DNA of 64,000 nt. Origin: Paracoccaceae bacterium (GTDB lineage Bacteria; Pseudomonadota; Alphaproteobacteria; Rhodobacterales; Rhodobacteraceae). The notes beneath the pieces were generated by a model. The model did no database searches, was not told the DNA's origin, and was given only the letters and a program-made list of their open reading frames with translations. Numbering within the stretch: the stretch's first letter is position 1; every line of letters starts with the position of its first letter. The stretch lies in the NCBI GenBank assembly GCA_024742695.1, contig JANSXY010000008.1, positions 62,001 through 126,000 on the forward strand, in the 5' to 3' direction. Below are positions 44,591 to 53,921 of the stretch, piece after piece. Made by a program: the position numbers and the translations under genes.

Positions 44591-45342
44591 CCTCTCCAGA
44601 TCGGCAGCCCGCTCACGGCCGAGGCCGCGATGATCCCGTAGGCCGCCCCACGATAAAGCCTTTCGCGCGCCGGGTCGAACATCCAGGCGCCGACGAGCGT
44701 GGCGGCCGCGAAAGGCACCGTCAGGATCGCCGCCAGCGCCACCTCGGCCCGGCCCGCCGCGCCGGTGGCAAGGAACAGCGCCACCAGCAGCACCCCGAAC
44801 AGCACGAGATAGGACATCAGGTTAGCCCGGATCACCGCCGCCGGCCGATCCGTGGCGACGTTGAGCAGGATCGCCGGCGGCCCGGCCAGCCCGCTCGCGC
44901 CGCCCAGGAAACCGCTGAGCGCGCCGGTGCCGTAGCCCAGCCTCGGCCCGACCGTCCCGCGCCAGCGCCAGCCCGAGGCGATCAGCGCCAGCATCCCCAG
45001 CGCGAGGATCGACAGTGCCCAGCGAAACGCCTCGACCGGCAGGGCGGAGGCCAGCCAAAGCCCCACCGGCAGCGCCAGCGCGGCCCCGGCCACCATCCGG
45101 CCCACTTCCGCCCGTTCCGCCCGCTTCAGCGCCCGCGGCACCTGCGGGGCCAGGCCCAGCACGTCCATCAGCGTCATCACGGTGATCGCGGCCAGCGGCG
45201 CCAGCGCCGAACCGGCCACCGGCATGAAGATCAGCCCGGTGCCGAACCCGGCGAAGCCGCGCACCAGCCCGGCCACCGCCGCCGCGGCGATCAGCAGCCA
45301 CAGCTCCGGCACGGCCAGCGCGCCGGCCAGTGCCTCAGCCAT
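44587..45342 (-). CDS. TSUP family anion exporter (TauE/SafE)
   Basis: A 251-residue membrane protein with about eight helices. The first repeat motif GLVRGFAGFGTGLIFMPVAGSAL and the second-half motif GFLGGASGLAGPPAILL are the TSUP hallmarks. Members export sulfite, sulfoacetate or related organosulfur anions; the substrate is not defined by sequence. It overlaps secF by 8 bases and the Mth938-like gene by 4, so it is translated within the sec-ccm run. Confidence 0.9.
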   Translation of the reverse strand: MAEALAGALAVPELWLLIAAAAVAGLVRGFAGFGTGLIFMPVAGSALAPLAAITVMTLMDVLGLAPQVPRALKRAERAEVGRMVAGAALALPVGLWLASALPVEAFRWALSILALGMLALIASGWRWRGTVGPRLGYGTGALSGFLGGASGLAGPPAILLNVATDRPAAVIRANLMSYLVLFGVLLVALFLATGAAGRAEVALAAILTVPFAAATLVGAWMFDPARERLYRGAAYGIIAASAVSGLPIWRG

Positions 45343-46309
45343 CCTTGCTGCCGAACTGGGTGCCGGCGTTCGACCCCTCGGTCTTGCCCCAGTCGCGCTT
45401 CACGCCAAGGAACAGCACGATGTTCTTGGCCACGAAGACCGAGGAATAGGTGCCGATGATCACGCCCCAGATGATCGCGAAGACAAAGCCGCGGATCACG
45501 TCGCCGCCCAGAACGTAAAGCGCGATCAGCGCGATCAGCGTGGTGCCCGAGGTCATCACCGTGCGGCTCAGCGTCTCGTTCACGCTGAGGTTCATGACCT
45601 CGCGCAGCGGCGTCTTCTTGTACTTGATCAGGTTTTCCCGCAGCCGGTCGAAGACGACGACGGTATCGTTGATCGAATAGCCAAGGATCGTCAGCAGCGC
45701 GGCGATGATCGCCAGGTCGAAGCGGATCTGCAGGATCGAGAAGATGCCGACCGTCACCACCACGTCATGCACGAGCGCCGCCACCGCGCCGACCGCGAAC
45801 TGCCATTCGAACCGCAGCCAGATGTAGAACAGGATCGCCGCCGTCGCCCCCGCCACGGCGAGGATCGCCGTCCAGATCAACTCGCCCGACACCTTCGGAC
45901 CGACCGATTCGACCGAGGTGAATGTCAACGTGTCATCCAGCCCCGTCAGCGCGGTCTGCACCGCGGCGACGATCTCGGGCGTCACGCTTTCGGCGCCCTC
46001 CTGGGCCTGGATACGGATCATCGCGACGTTCTGATCCGCCTCGAAGGTCGGATCGAACACCTCGGTGATCGACACGTCGCCCAGGTTCAGGGGCGCGATC
46101 GCGTCGCGGTAGGCGCCGACATCGACGGGCTGCACCGCCTCGGTGCGGATCGTCGTGCCGCCGCGGAAATCGATGCCGAAGTTCAGCCCCACGGTCAGCG
46201 CGAGGATGAGCGAGGCGATCACCGCCACGACGGACGCGCCCAGCGTGACGGTCTGGAACCGGAAGAAATCGAACTCGGTCTTCTCGGGGACAAGTCTCAG
46301 CCGCCGCAT
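45335..46309 (-). CDS. secF: Protein translocase subunit SecF
   Basis: A 324-residue membrane protein that with SecD uses proton flow to pull secreted proteins across. The opening LNFGIDFRGGTTIRTE follows helix one, and the D-rich helices carry ALVHDVVVTVGIF and GYSINDTVVVFDRLRENL with functional acidic residues. It follows secD by 10 bases. Length is normal. Confidence 0.97.
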   Translation of the reverse strand: MRRLRLVPEKTEFDFFRFQTVTLGASVVAVIASLILALTVGLNFGIDFRGGTTIRTEAVQPVDVGAYRDAIAPLNLGDVSITEVFDPTFEADQNVAMIRIQAQEGAESVTPEIVAAVQTALTGLDDTLTFTSVESVGPKVSGELIWTAILAVAGATAAILFYIWLRFEWQFAVGAVAALVHDVVVTVGIFSILQIRFDLAIIAALLTILGYSINDTVVVFDRLRENLIKYKKTPLREVMNLSVNETLSRTVMTSGTTLIALIALYVLGGDVIRGFVFAIIWGVIIGTYSSVFVAKNIVLFLGVKRDWGKTEGSNAGTQFGSKDG

Positions 46310-46319
46310 GTCTGCCCCC

Positions 46320-47984
46320 TCATACCAGCACCGTCTTCGGCCTGGTGCGTTCGAACCAGGTCACGACGATCAGACGGGTGACGAAGATCGCGGTGAAGAC
46401 CGAGGTGAGAATCCCGATCCCCAGCGTCACCGCGAAGCCCTTGACCGGGCCGGACCCGAGGAAGAACAGGATCGAGGCGACGATGAAGGTGGTGATGTTC
46501 GCGTCGATGATCGCCGACAGCGCCTTTTCATAGCCCAGTTCGATCGCGCGGGCCGGTCCCTTGGCGACCTTCATCTCTTCGCGGATCCGTTCGAAGACCA
46601 GCACGTTGGCATCGACCGCCATGCCGATGGTCAGCACGATCCCGGCGATGCCCGGCAGCGTCAGCGTCGCCCCGATGGCCGACAGCGTGCCGAAGATCAG
46701 CCCGACATTGAGGCTGAGCGCGAGGCTCGCGAAGATCCCGAACAGGCCGTAGGAGGCAATCATGAAGGCCACCACGGCGACCATGCCGACAAGCGCGGCG
46801 ATCCGCCCCGCCTCGACCGAATCCTGGCCCAGCTCCGGGCCGATCGTCCGTTCCTCGAGGAACGTCATGCCGGCGGGCAGCGCGCCGGCGCGCAGCAGCA
46901 CGGCCAGGTTCGTCGATTCCTCCACCGTGAACGATCCGGTGATGATCCCCGAACCGCCGGAGATATGGGCCTGGATCACCGGGGCCGAGATCACCTCCTC
47001 GTCCAGCACGATGGCGAAAGGCTGACCGATGTTCGCGGCGGTATAGTCCCCGAACTTGCGCGCCCCGGCGGGATTGAACCGGAACGAGACGGCGGGGCGG
47101 TTGTTCTGGTCGAAATCGGGCCGCGCATCCACCAGCTCCTCGCCCGAGACGACGGGCGCGGATTCGACGACGTAGAACTGCCCCTCCTCGTCCATCGAGG
47201 GCAGCAGCCGGTTGCCCAGCCCCGCCGCGGCCCCGGCATCCGAGGTGCGGCGCACGACCGGGTGGAAGGTCAGCCGCGCGGTGGTGCCGATCAGCGCCTT
47301 CAGTTCCGCGGCCGATCCGATGCCCGGCACCTGGATCAGGATCCGGTCGGCGCCCTGGCGCTGGATCGTGGGTTCGCGGGTGCCGACCTCGTCGACCCGG
47401 CGGCGGATGATTTCCAGCGATTGCTGCATGGTGCGGTCGTCGGTGGCCTGCCGCTCGGCCTCCGACAGGCGCACGATCAGCAGGTCGCCCCGGCCCTCGA
47501 CCTCGAGGTCGGACTGGCCGACGCCGGTGAGCGTGACCACCGGCTGCGCCAGTTCCCGCACCGCCGCCACCGCCTCGGCCATCGCGCCGGGGCGCTCGAT
47601 GCGGACGTGCAGCTCGCCCGGCGTGCCATCGATCCGGCGGATCGTGCCGACGCTGTCGCGCAGGTCGCGCAACACGTCGCGGACCTCGGGCCAGAGCCCG
47701 TCCATCCGGTCGGCATAGACATCCGAGACATGCACCTCGGCCAGCAGATGCGCGCCGCCGCGCAGGTCCAGCCCCAGGTTCACGAGGCCGGAGGGCAGCC
47801 AGTCAGGCCAGGCCGCCAGTTGCAGTTCCTGCTCGGCGCTCAGGGCACCGGACCGGTCGAGCGCGACAAGCGCGTCGTTATGTCCCTCGACCCGGCTGTA
47901 GAACAGGTTCGGCATGGCAAGCAGGACACCGAGGGCGCAAACCCCCAGGATCAGCACGCGCTTCCACAGCGGGATCAGGAGCAT
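46320..47984 (-). CDS. secD: Protein translocase subunit SecD
   Basis: A 554-residue SecD with a membrane anchor (VLILGVCALGVLLAMPNLF), the motif LGLDLRGGAHLL, a large periplasmic head (ADRILIQVPGIGSAAELKALIG) and five C-terminal helices with GMAVDANVLVFERIREEM. It works with SecF and YajC at the SecYEG channel. It follows yajC by 10 bases. Confidence 0.97.
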   Translation of the reverse strand: MLLIPLWKRVLILGVCALGVLLAMPNLFYSRVEGHNDALVALDRSGALSAEQELQLAAWPDWLPSGLVNLGLDLRGGAHLLAEVHVSDVYADRMDGLWPEVRDVLRDLRDSVGTIRRIDGTPGELHVRIERPGAMAEAVAAVRELAQPVVTLTGVGQSDLEVEGRGDLLIVRLSEAERQATDDRTMQQSLEIIRRRVDEVGTREPTIQRQGADRILIQVPGIGSAAELKALIGTTARLTFHPVVRRTSDAGAAAGLGNRLLPSMDEEGQFYVVESAPVVSGEELVDARPDFDQNNRPAVSFRFNPAGARKFGDYTAANIGQPFAIVLDEEVISAPVIQAHISGGSGIITGSFTVEESTNLAVLLRAGALPAGMTFLEERTIGPELGQDSVEAGRIAALVGMVAVVAFMIASYGLFGIFASLALSLNVGLIFGTLSAIGATLTLPGIAGIVLTIGMAVDANVLVFERIREEMKVAKGPARAIELGYEKALSAIIDANITTFIVASILFFLGSGPVKGFAVTLGIGILTSVFTAIFVTRLIVVTWFERTRPKTVLV

Positions 47985-47994
47985 CGTTGCGCCT

Positions 47995-48327
47995 TCAGTT
48001 CGCGCCCTGGGCGGGTTCGGTCTTGTTCAGCACCTGCGCGACGGTGGCCTTGATCACCCGCACCTTCACGCCCTCGGCGATCTCGACCTCGATCTCGCCG
48101 TCTTCCTTGACCTTGACGACCTTGCCGACGATCCCGCCCTGGGTAATGACCTGGTCGCCGCGGCGCAGCGCCTCGACCATCGCCTTGTGTTCCTTCATCT
48201 TCTTCTGCTGCGGGCGGATCAGCAGCAGGTACATGATCACGAAGATCAGGATCAGCGGAACGAATTGCGCAATGGCGGACCCGGCATCGGGACCGGCGGC
48301 CTGGGCATAGGCGGGGGTGACGAACAT
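47995..48327 (-). CDS. yajC: Preprotein translocase subunit YajC
   Basis: A 110-residue protein with one membrane helix (FVPLILIFVIMYLLLIRPQ) and the family motif RPQQKKMKEHKAMVEALRRGDQVIT followed by a small SH3-like end domain (GIVGKVVKVKEDGEIEVEIAEGVKVRV). First gene of the sec-ccm run. The ATG at 48327 has GAGAGGACAG upstream. Confidence 0.97.
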   Translation of the reverse strand: MFVTPAYAQAAGPDAGSAIAQFVPLILIFVIMYLLLIRPQQKKMKEHKAMVEALRRGDQVITQGGIVGKVVKVKEDGEIEVEIAEGVKVRVIKATVAQVLNKTEPAQGAN

Positions 48328-48388
48328 CTCTGTCCTCTCGTCTGGGTCGCACGGGCGCCCGGCCGGGCCCCCCTTGAAAAGTCGGCGC

Positions 48389-48417
48389 ACCCTATCCGGG
48401 GGGGCAGACCTTGGCAA
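48389..48417 (-). promoter_or_regulatory. Possible promoter of yajC-secDF
   Basis: On the minus strand TTGCCA (48417-48412) and TAGGGT (48394-48389) are 17 bases apart, giving a leader of about 55 bases to yajC. The -10 is weak, so this is tentative. Confidence 0.4.
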
Positions 48418-48737
48418 GGCGGCCCGGACCCGGGCGACAGGCTGGATATAGGCGCTTGCGCGGGGGGCGAAAGGGGGGCGGGTGAAAACCGCGGCCCCTT
48501 GCCTTGCCGCCGTTTCCGGGCTGGCGGCATGGGCGGCACCGCGCCAAGGGGGGCAAGGCCCTGCGGCCGGCGCGGGGGCGGCGGTAGCGCCGGGCGGTGC
48601 GGTTCGGCCTGGCGGGACGACGGCCGCGGCCCATCGGCCACCACCTGCCCCCGCCCCCTGAATTGCCCCTTCCCCTCGCCCCCGCGCATGCGGCATACCG
48701 GGGCCGCGATCCGCCATCCGACCCCGGAGCCCCAGCC
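48418..48737. other. GC-rich gap ahead of serS, no gene seen
   Basis: A stretch of about 320 bases, dominated by runs of G and C, between the yajC promoter region and the serS start. In-frame extensions of serS to 48597 and of yajC to 48921 exist but show no family sequence. No RNA gene, hairpin with T-run or repeat was recognised. It must contain the serS promoter, which could not be placed. Confidence 0.5.
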
Positions 48738-50030
48738 ATGCACGACATCCGCGCCATCCGCGACAATCCCGCCGCCTTCGACGCCGCGCTCGCCCGCCGG
48801 GGCCTCGCGCCGATGGCCTCCGACCTGCTGGCGATCGACGAGGCGCGGCGCGCGAAGATCCATGCCGCCGAAACCGCGCAGGCCGCGCAGAACGCCGCTT
48901 CGAAAGAGGTCGGCGCGGCAAAGGCGCGCGGCGACGAGGCCGAATTCGAACGCCTGCGCGCGCTGGTGGCCGACAAGAAGGCCGAGGTCGCGCGGCTCAA
49001 CGCCGAGGCGGGCGACGAGGATGCGCGGCTGCGCGCGGCGCTGCTGGGCATCCCCAACAGCCCGCTGCCCGACGTGCCCGACGGCGCCGACGAGGCCGGC
49101 AACGTGGAAATCCGCCGCTGGGGTACGCCGCGCGCCTACGATTTCGCGCCGAAGGAGCACTACCAGTTGTCCGCCGTCCAGCCCGGCATGGATTTCGAGA
49201 CCGCCGCGAAGCTGTCGGGCGCGCGCTTCGTCGTGCTGCGCGGCGCGGTGGCGCGGCTGCACCGGGCGCTGGCGCAGTTCATGCTGGATCTGCACACCAC
49301 CGAACACGGCCTGACCGAGACGATCACCCCGGTTCTGGTGCGCGACGAGGCGATGGTGGGCACCAACCAGCTGCCGAAATTCGCCGAGGACAGCTATCAG
49401 ACCACCAATGGCTGGTGGCTGATCCCGACCTCGGAGGTGACGCTGACCAATACCGTGGCTGGCGATATCCTCGATGCCGCCGCGCTGCCGATCCGGATGA
49501 CCGCGCAGACGCAATGCTTCCGGTCCGAGGCCGGCAGCGCCGGCAAGGACACCGCCGGCATGCTGCGCCAGCACCAGTTCGAGAAGGTCGAGATGGTGTC
49601 GATCACCACGCCGGACACCTCGCTGGACGAACACGAACGCATGACCCGCTGCGCCGAAGCGGTGCTGGAACGGCTTGGCCTGCCCTACCGGACGGTCGTG
49701 CTGTGCACCGGCGACATGGGCTTCGGCGCGCAGAAGACGCATGACATCGAGGTCTGGCTGCCCGGCCAGGACACCTACCGCGAGATTTCCAGCGTATCGG
49801 TCTGCGGCGATTTCCAGGCCCGGCGGATGAACGCCCGCTACCGGCCCGAGGCCGGCGGCAAGCCCGAGTTCGTGCACACGCTGAACGGCTCGGGCCTTGC
49901 CGTCGGGCGCTGCCTGATCGCGGTGCTGGAAAACGGCCAGACGGCCGAGGGCGGGGTCGACCTGCCCGAGGCGCTGTGGCCCTGGCTGGGCGGCAAGACC
50001 CGGATCACGCCGGAGGGCGCGCTGGCGTAG
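48738..50030 (+). CDS. serS: Serine-tRNA ligase
   Basis: A 430-residue class II aminoacyl-tRNA synthetase. It opens [22 protein letters not shown], the N-terminal coiled coil spans about residues 30-100 ([24 protein letters not shown]), and the catalytic core has [37 protein letters not shown] and the motif 3 end [10 protein letters not shown]. It charges tRNA-Ser and tRNA-Sec with serine. The ATG at 48738 is the family start. Confidence 0.97.
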   Translation: MHDIRAIRDNPAAFDAALARRGLAPMASDLLAIDEARRAKIHAAETAQAAQNAASKEVGAAKARGDEAEFERLRALVADKKAEVARLNAEAGDEDARLRAALLGIPNSPLPDVPDGADEAGNVEIRRWGTPRAYDFAPKEHYQLSAVQPGMDFETAAKLSGARFVVLRGAVARLHRALAQFMLDLHTTEHGLTETITPVLVRDEAMVGTNQLPKFAEDSYQTTNGWWLIPTSEVTLTNTVAGDILDAAALPIRMTAQTQCFRSEAGSAGKDTAGMLRQHQFEKVEMVSITTPDTSLDEHERMTRCAEAVLERLGLPYRTVVLCTGDMGFGAQKTHDIEVWLPGQDTYREISSVSVCGDFQARRMNARYRPEAGGKPEFVHTLNGSGLAVGRCLIAVLENGQTAEGGVDLPEALWPWLGGKTRITPEGALA

Positions 50031-50079
50031 GGGTATCGGCCCGCGCGCGACGCGTGCACCGGCAGGCGAGGACGCGAGC

Positions 50080-50559
50080 TTGCAGATCGCAGAACAGTTC
50101 TTTCCCGGCGCGCTGGGCGGCATCGTGGCGCTGCACGGCCGCCACTATGCCGAGCACTGGGGCTTCGGCCCCTATTTCGAGGCGAAGGTCGCGCGCGAAC
50201 TGGCCGGTTTCGCGGCCCGCCGCAGCGACGACGATCTCGTCTTGCTGGCGCGGGACGACGCGGGGCTTGCGGCCTCGCTGATCCTCGACCTGAACGATCC
50301 GATGTCGGGGGATCGCGGCGCGCACCTGCGCTGGTTCATCGTCGCGGATCGGCGGCGCGGAACGGGCCTTGGCCGCATGCTCCTGAACCGGGCCATCGCC
50401 CATGCCGAGGCCCGCCGCGGCGGCCGCGCCTGGCTCACCACCTTCGCGGGGCTGCACCCGGCGCGGCACCTTTACGAAAGCCAGGGCTTCCGGCTGGTGC
50501 ACGAGGCCGAAGGCACGGCCTGGGGCACCGTGGTGCGCGAGCAGGAATTCCGCCGCTGA
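50080..50559 (+). CDS. GNAT family N-acetyltransferase
   Basis: A 159-residue acetyltransferase. The acetyl-CoA motif is seen as LRWFIVADRRRGTGLGRMLLNRAI (about residues 88-111), followed by the C-terminal AWLTTFAGLHPARHLYESQGFRLVHEAEGTAWG typical of MarR-associated or small-molecule GNATs. The start is a TTG at 50080 preceded by GAGGACGCGAGC; this is the least certain point. It lies 49 bases after serS on the same strand. The acceptor substrate is unknown. Confidence 0.85.
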   Translation: MQIAEQFFPGALGGIVALHGRHYAEHWGFGPYFEAKVARELAGFAARRSDDDLVLLARDDAGLAASLILDLNDPMSGDRGAHLRWFIVADRRRGTGLGRMLLNRAIAHAEARRGGRAWLTTFAGLHPARHLYESQGFRLVHEAEGTAWGTVVREQEFRR

Positions 50560-50672
50560 CAGGACGCGGGGAACCGCGCCGATACCGCCGGCCGGCCCCG
50601 GCCGTTCCGATGCATTGACAGCCGCCGCCGCGGCCCCGACAGTTTCGCCGGCCGCGAAACTGGCCGCTGTGC

Positions 50673-52400
50673 ATGGTGAGCGTATTGGGTTCCGGGTTCG
50701 AGGTGATCGATTGCGACGGGGTGCGGGTCGCGGTGCGGCCCGGCTTCATCGGCGACCGGATCGCGCGGCCCCTGCGCGCGGGCCGCTACGAGCGCGGCGA
50801 ACGGCAGGGGCTGGAGCGGCTGTTGCGGCCCGGCGACCGGGTGCTCGATCTTGGCAGCGGGCTTGGCGTGGTGGCGGCGGTCTGCGGGCGCGCCTGCCCC
50901 GAGGGCGCGGTCCTGTCGGTCGAGGCGAACCCGGACCTCCTGCCGATGATCCGCGAAACCCTGCGGCTGAACGGCGTGACCAATGCCGAGCTGCGCCACG
51001 GCGCCGTGGTCGGGCCCGGCGCCGCGCCGGCCGCGATTCCCTTCTACCTGCGGGCCGATTTCTGGGCCTCGTCGATGGAACCGGGGTCGCGGCCCTATGA
51101 GCGGGAGGTCAGCGTGCCGGCGCTGCCGCTGGCCGATCTCATGGCGGAATTCCGCCCCACCGTGCTGTCGTGCGACATCGAGGGCGGCGAGGACGGGCTG
51201 TTCTACGGGCTCGACCTGTCCGGTCTGCGCCTTGCGGTGATCGAGATGCACCCGAAGGCGATCGGCGAGGACGGCGTGGCCGGGGTGCGCCGCGCGCTGG
51301 CCGCCGCCGGGCTGGCGCCGCTGCCGCAGGCCCGGCCATCGACCGTCGTGACCTTCGGCAGGCAGGCGGCGGCGAAACCGGCTTCGCCCGCGCCGGCCTG
51401 GCCGCCCGCCGATCCCCGCATCCTCGTCGCCACCTGCATGAAGGACGAAGGCCCGTTCATCCTCGAATGGGTCGCGTGGACCAAGGCGATCGGCGTGACC
51501 GACATCGTCGTCTTCTCGAACGATTGCAGCGACGGCAGCGACCGGCTGCTGGACCGGCTGGACGCGATGGGCGAGATCACCCACCTGCCGAACCCCGCCG
51601 CAAGCGAGGGAGGCAGCTACCTGCAACCCGTCGCGCTGCGCTACGTGCAGCAGATGCCGGTGTTCCGGCGCGTGGATTTCTTCCTGTCCTGCGACGTGGA
51701 CGAGTTTCTCAATATCCGTGTCGGCACGGGCCGGCTGCAAGACCTGTTCGCGGCGGTGCCACCCTTCGACGTGCTGTCGGCCTGCGAACTGGTGCATGGA
51801 TCGAACGGCCGCGTCGCCTTCGAACCGGGGCTCGTGACCGAGCTGTTTCCGGACCACGACACGCCGCGCCCCGGCAAGTGGAAGGCCCGCGCCGGGGTCA
51901 AGAGCATCGTGCGGCTGGGCGACCGGATCGCGGCGGTGCGCAACCACCGCCCCGACCTTGCCGTGCCCGCCGCCGAGGCGGTCTGGCTGGACGGATCGGG
52001 CCGGCCGATGACCGACCTGGCCCGCGACCGCGACCAGAACGGCACCGACCGGCGCGGGCGCTACGACCTCGTGTCGCTCGATCATTTCCCGTTGCGGTCG
52101 GTCGAGTCCTTCCTCGTTAAGATGGCGCGCGGCGACGTCGTGGTGGCGGGCAAGCGGGTCAGCCGGCGCTACTGGCGGGTGCGCGACCGCAACGACCACC
52201 GCAGCAGCGACCTTGCGCCGGGCCGGTCCCGCGCGCGGCCGGTGCTGGACCGTCTGATGGCCGATGCCGAACTCGCCGACTGCCACGCCGCCTGCATCGC
52301 CGCCCATCGCGCGATGATCGACCGGCTGCGCGGCGCGCCGGACTATGCCGAGCGGCTGGACTGGATCCTGTCGCTGAAGGCCGCGGACGGGCCGGGCTAA
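50673..52400 (+). CDS. FkbM-type methyltransferase fused to a glycosyltransferase
   Basis: A 575-residue two-domain protein. Residues 1-235 are a SAM methyltransferase of FkbM type, with motif [11 protein letters not shown] at 57-66, [21 protein letters not shown] and [11 protein letters not shown]. After a Pro/Ala linker ([11 protein letters not shown]), residues about 250-560 form a glycosyltransferase of the type that opens [24 protein letters not shown] and has a CDVDEF acidic motif near 340 for the metal-nucleotide site. The pair of activities points to surface glycan or polysaccharide decoration. No other glycan gene is adjacent. Its end overlaps der by 4 bases. Confidence 0.87.
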   Translation: MVSVLGSGFEVIDCDGVRVAVRPGFIGDRIARPLRAGRYERGERQGLERLLRPGDRVLDLGSGLGVVAAVCGRACPEGAVLSVEANPDLLPMIRETLRLNGVTNAELRHGAVVGPGAAPAAIPFYLRADFWASSMEPGSRPYEREVSVPALPLADLMAEFRPTVLSCDIEGGEDGLFYGLDLSGLRLAVIEMHPKAIGEDGVAGVRRALAAAGLAPLPQARPSTVVTFGRQAAAKPASPAPAWPPADPRILVATCMKDEGPFILEWVAWTKAIGVTDIVVFSNDCSDGSDRLLDRLDAMGEITHLPNPAASEGGSYLQPVALRYVQQMPVFRRVDFFLSCDVDEFLNIRVGTGRLQDLFAAVPPFDVLSACELVHGSNGRVAFEPGLVTELFPDHDTPRPGKWKARAGVKSIVRLGDRIAAVRNHRPDLAVPAAEAVWLDGSGRPMTDLARDRDQNGTDRRGRYDLVSLDHFPLRSVESFLVKMARGDVVVAGKRVSRRYWRVRDRNDHRSSDLAPGRSRARPVLDRLMADAELADCHAACIAAHRAMIDRLRGAPDYAERLDWILSLKAADGPG

Positions 52401-53872
52401 CCGCCCTTGCCGGCCTTCTTCGTCGCGCCGCTGTCGACATGCTTCTTCAGCCGCGACGGGGTGGATTTCTTGCGATCCTTGTAGGGGTTCTTCGCCCCCT
52501 GGTCGCGCAGGGTCATCCGGATCGGCGTGCCGGGCATGTCGAAATCGGCCCTGAGCCCGTTGACGAGGTAGCGCAGGTAGCTGTCGGGCACCTTGTCGGT
52601 ATGGGTCGCCATGATCACGAAGGCCGGCGGCCGCGTCTTGACCTGGGTCATGTAGCGCAGCCGGATCCGCCGCCCGCCCGGCGCCGGCGGCGGATGCGCC
52701 TCGGTCATCGCCGAAAGCCACTGGTTCAGCTTTGCCGTCGGCACCCGGCGGTTCCAGACCTCGTGCGCCTTCAGGATCGCGGCATGCAGCCGGTCGAGCC
52801 CCTTGCCGGTCTTCGCCGAGACCGTCACCAGCGGCGCGCCGCGCAACTGCGGCAAGAGCCGCTCGAACGCCTCGCGCAGCTCGCGGATCTTGGCGTTCTT
52901 GTCGTCCTCCATGTCCCACTTGTTCACCGCCACGACGACCGCGCGGCCCTCGGTCTCGGCGAAATCGGCGATCCGCAGATCCTGCGTCTCGAACGGGATC
53001 GCGGCGTCCAGAAGCACCACGACGACCTCGGCGAAGCGGACCGCGCGGATGCCGTCGGCGACCGAGAGCTTTTCCAGCTTGTCGGAAATCTTTCCGCGCT
53101 TGCGCATCCCGGCGGTGTCGAAGATCCGCATCGGCGTGCCCATGAACTCGGTCGTGACGGATATCGCGTCACGGGTGATGCCCGCCTCGGGGCCGGTCAG
53201 CAGACGGTCTTCGCCAAGGATCTTGTTGATCAGCGTCGATTTTCCCGCGTTCGGCCGGCCGATCACCGCCAGTTGCAGGGGCTTCGCGGCGGTGATCTCG
53301 GGCACCTCCGCCTCGTCCTCCTCGCCGGTCACGTCGACATCGACCTCGGGCGCGTCCTTGCGCGCGACCTCATCGAAGGCGTCGGCCAAGGGTTGCAGCA
53401 CGTCGTAGAGATCGTCCAGCCCCTCGCCGTGCTCGGCGGAAATCCGGATCGGCTCGCCCAGGCCCAGGCCCCAGCCCTCGGCGGCGCCGGCCTCGCCCGC
53501 CCGGCCCTCGGCCTTGTTGGCGGCGAGGATCACGTGGCGGGCGCGTTTGCGCAGGATGTCGGCGAAGATCTCGTCGGCCGGGGTGACGCCCTCGCGCGCG
53601 TCGAAGACGAACAGGCAGATATCGGACATGTCGACCGCGCGCTCGGTCAGCCGCCGCATCCGGCCCTGCAGGCTTTCGTCCTCGACCAGTTCCAGCCCGG
53701 CGGTGTCGATCGCGACGAAGCGCAGGTCGGCCAGACGCGCCTCGCCCTCGCGCAGGTCGCGGGTCACGCCCGGCTGATCGTCGACCAGCGCCAGACGCTT
53801 GCCGACGAGGCGGTTGAACAGCGTCGACTTGCCCACGTTCGGACGGCCGACGATGGCGAGCGTGAAGGTCAT
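52397..53872 (-). CDS. der: Ribosome assembly GTPase Der (EngA)
   Basis: A 491-residue GTPase with two G domains, needed for 50S maturation. GRPNVGKST is at 9-17 and a second P-loop GRPNAGKST near 210, with DTAGLE and DTAGMR, and NKWD in the second domain. The KH-like end carries [24 protein letters not shown] and [23 protein letters not shown] Lys-rich tail ([19 protein letters not shown]) may help bind rRNA. It lies 49 bases after bamB. Confidence 0.97.
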   Translation of the reverse strand: MTFTLAIVGRPNVGKSTLFNRLVGKRLALVDDQPGVTRDLREGEARLADLRFVAIDTAGLELVEDESLQGRMRRLTERAVDMSDICLFVFDAREGVTPADEIFADILRKRARHVILAANKAEGRAGEAGAAEGWGLGLGEPIRISAEHGEGLDDLYDVLQPLADAFDEVARKDAPEVDVDVTGEEDEAEVPEITAAKPLQLAVIGRPNAGKSTLINKILGEDRLLTGPEAGITRDAISVTTEFMGTPMRIFDTAGMRKRGKISDKLEKLSVADGIRAVRFAEVVVVLLDAAIPFETQDLRIADFAETEGRAVVVAVNKWDMEDDKNAKIRELREAFERLLPQLRGAPLVTVSAKTGKGLDRLHAAILKAHEVWNRRVPTAKLNQWLSAMTEAHPPPAPGGRRIRLRYMTQVKTRPPAFVIMATHTDKVPDSYLRYLVNGLRADFDMPGTPIRMTLRDQGAKNPYKDRKKSTPSRLKKHVDSGATKKAGKGG

Positions 53873-53921
53873 GGCACGGGCCCCGGCTGGATCGAAGCCG
53901 CCCCCTTACACCCCTTCGGCC

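Noticed and set aside
48418-48737. N-terminal extensions of serS or yajC through the gap
   Set aside because: No family sequence is present in the extensions and the conserved starts lie at 48738 and 48327.
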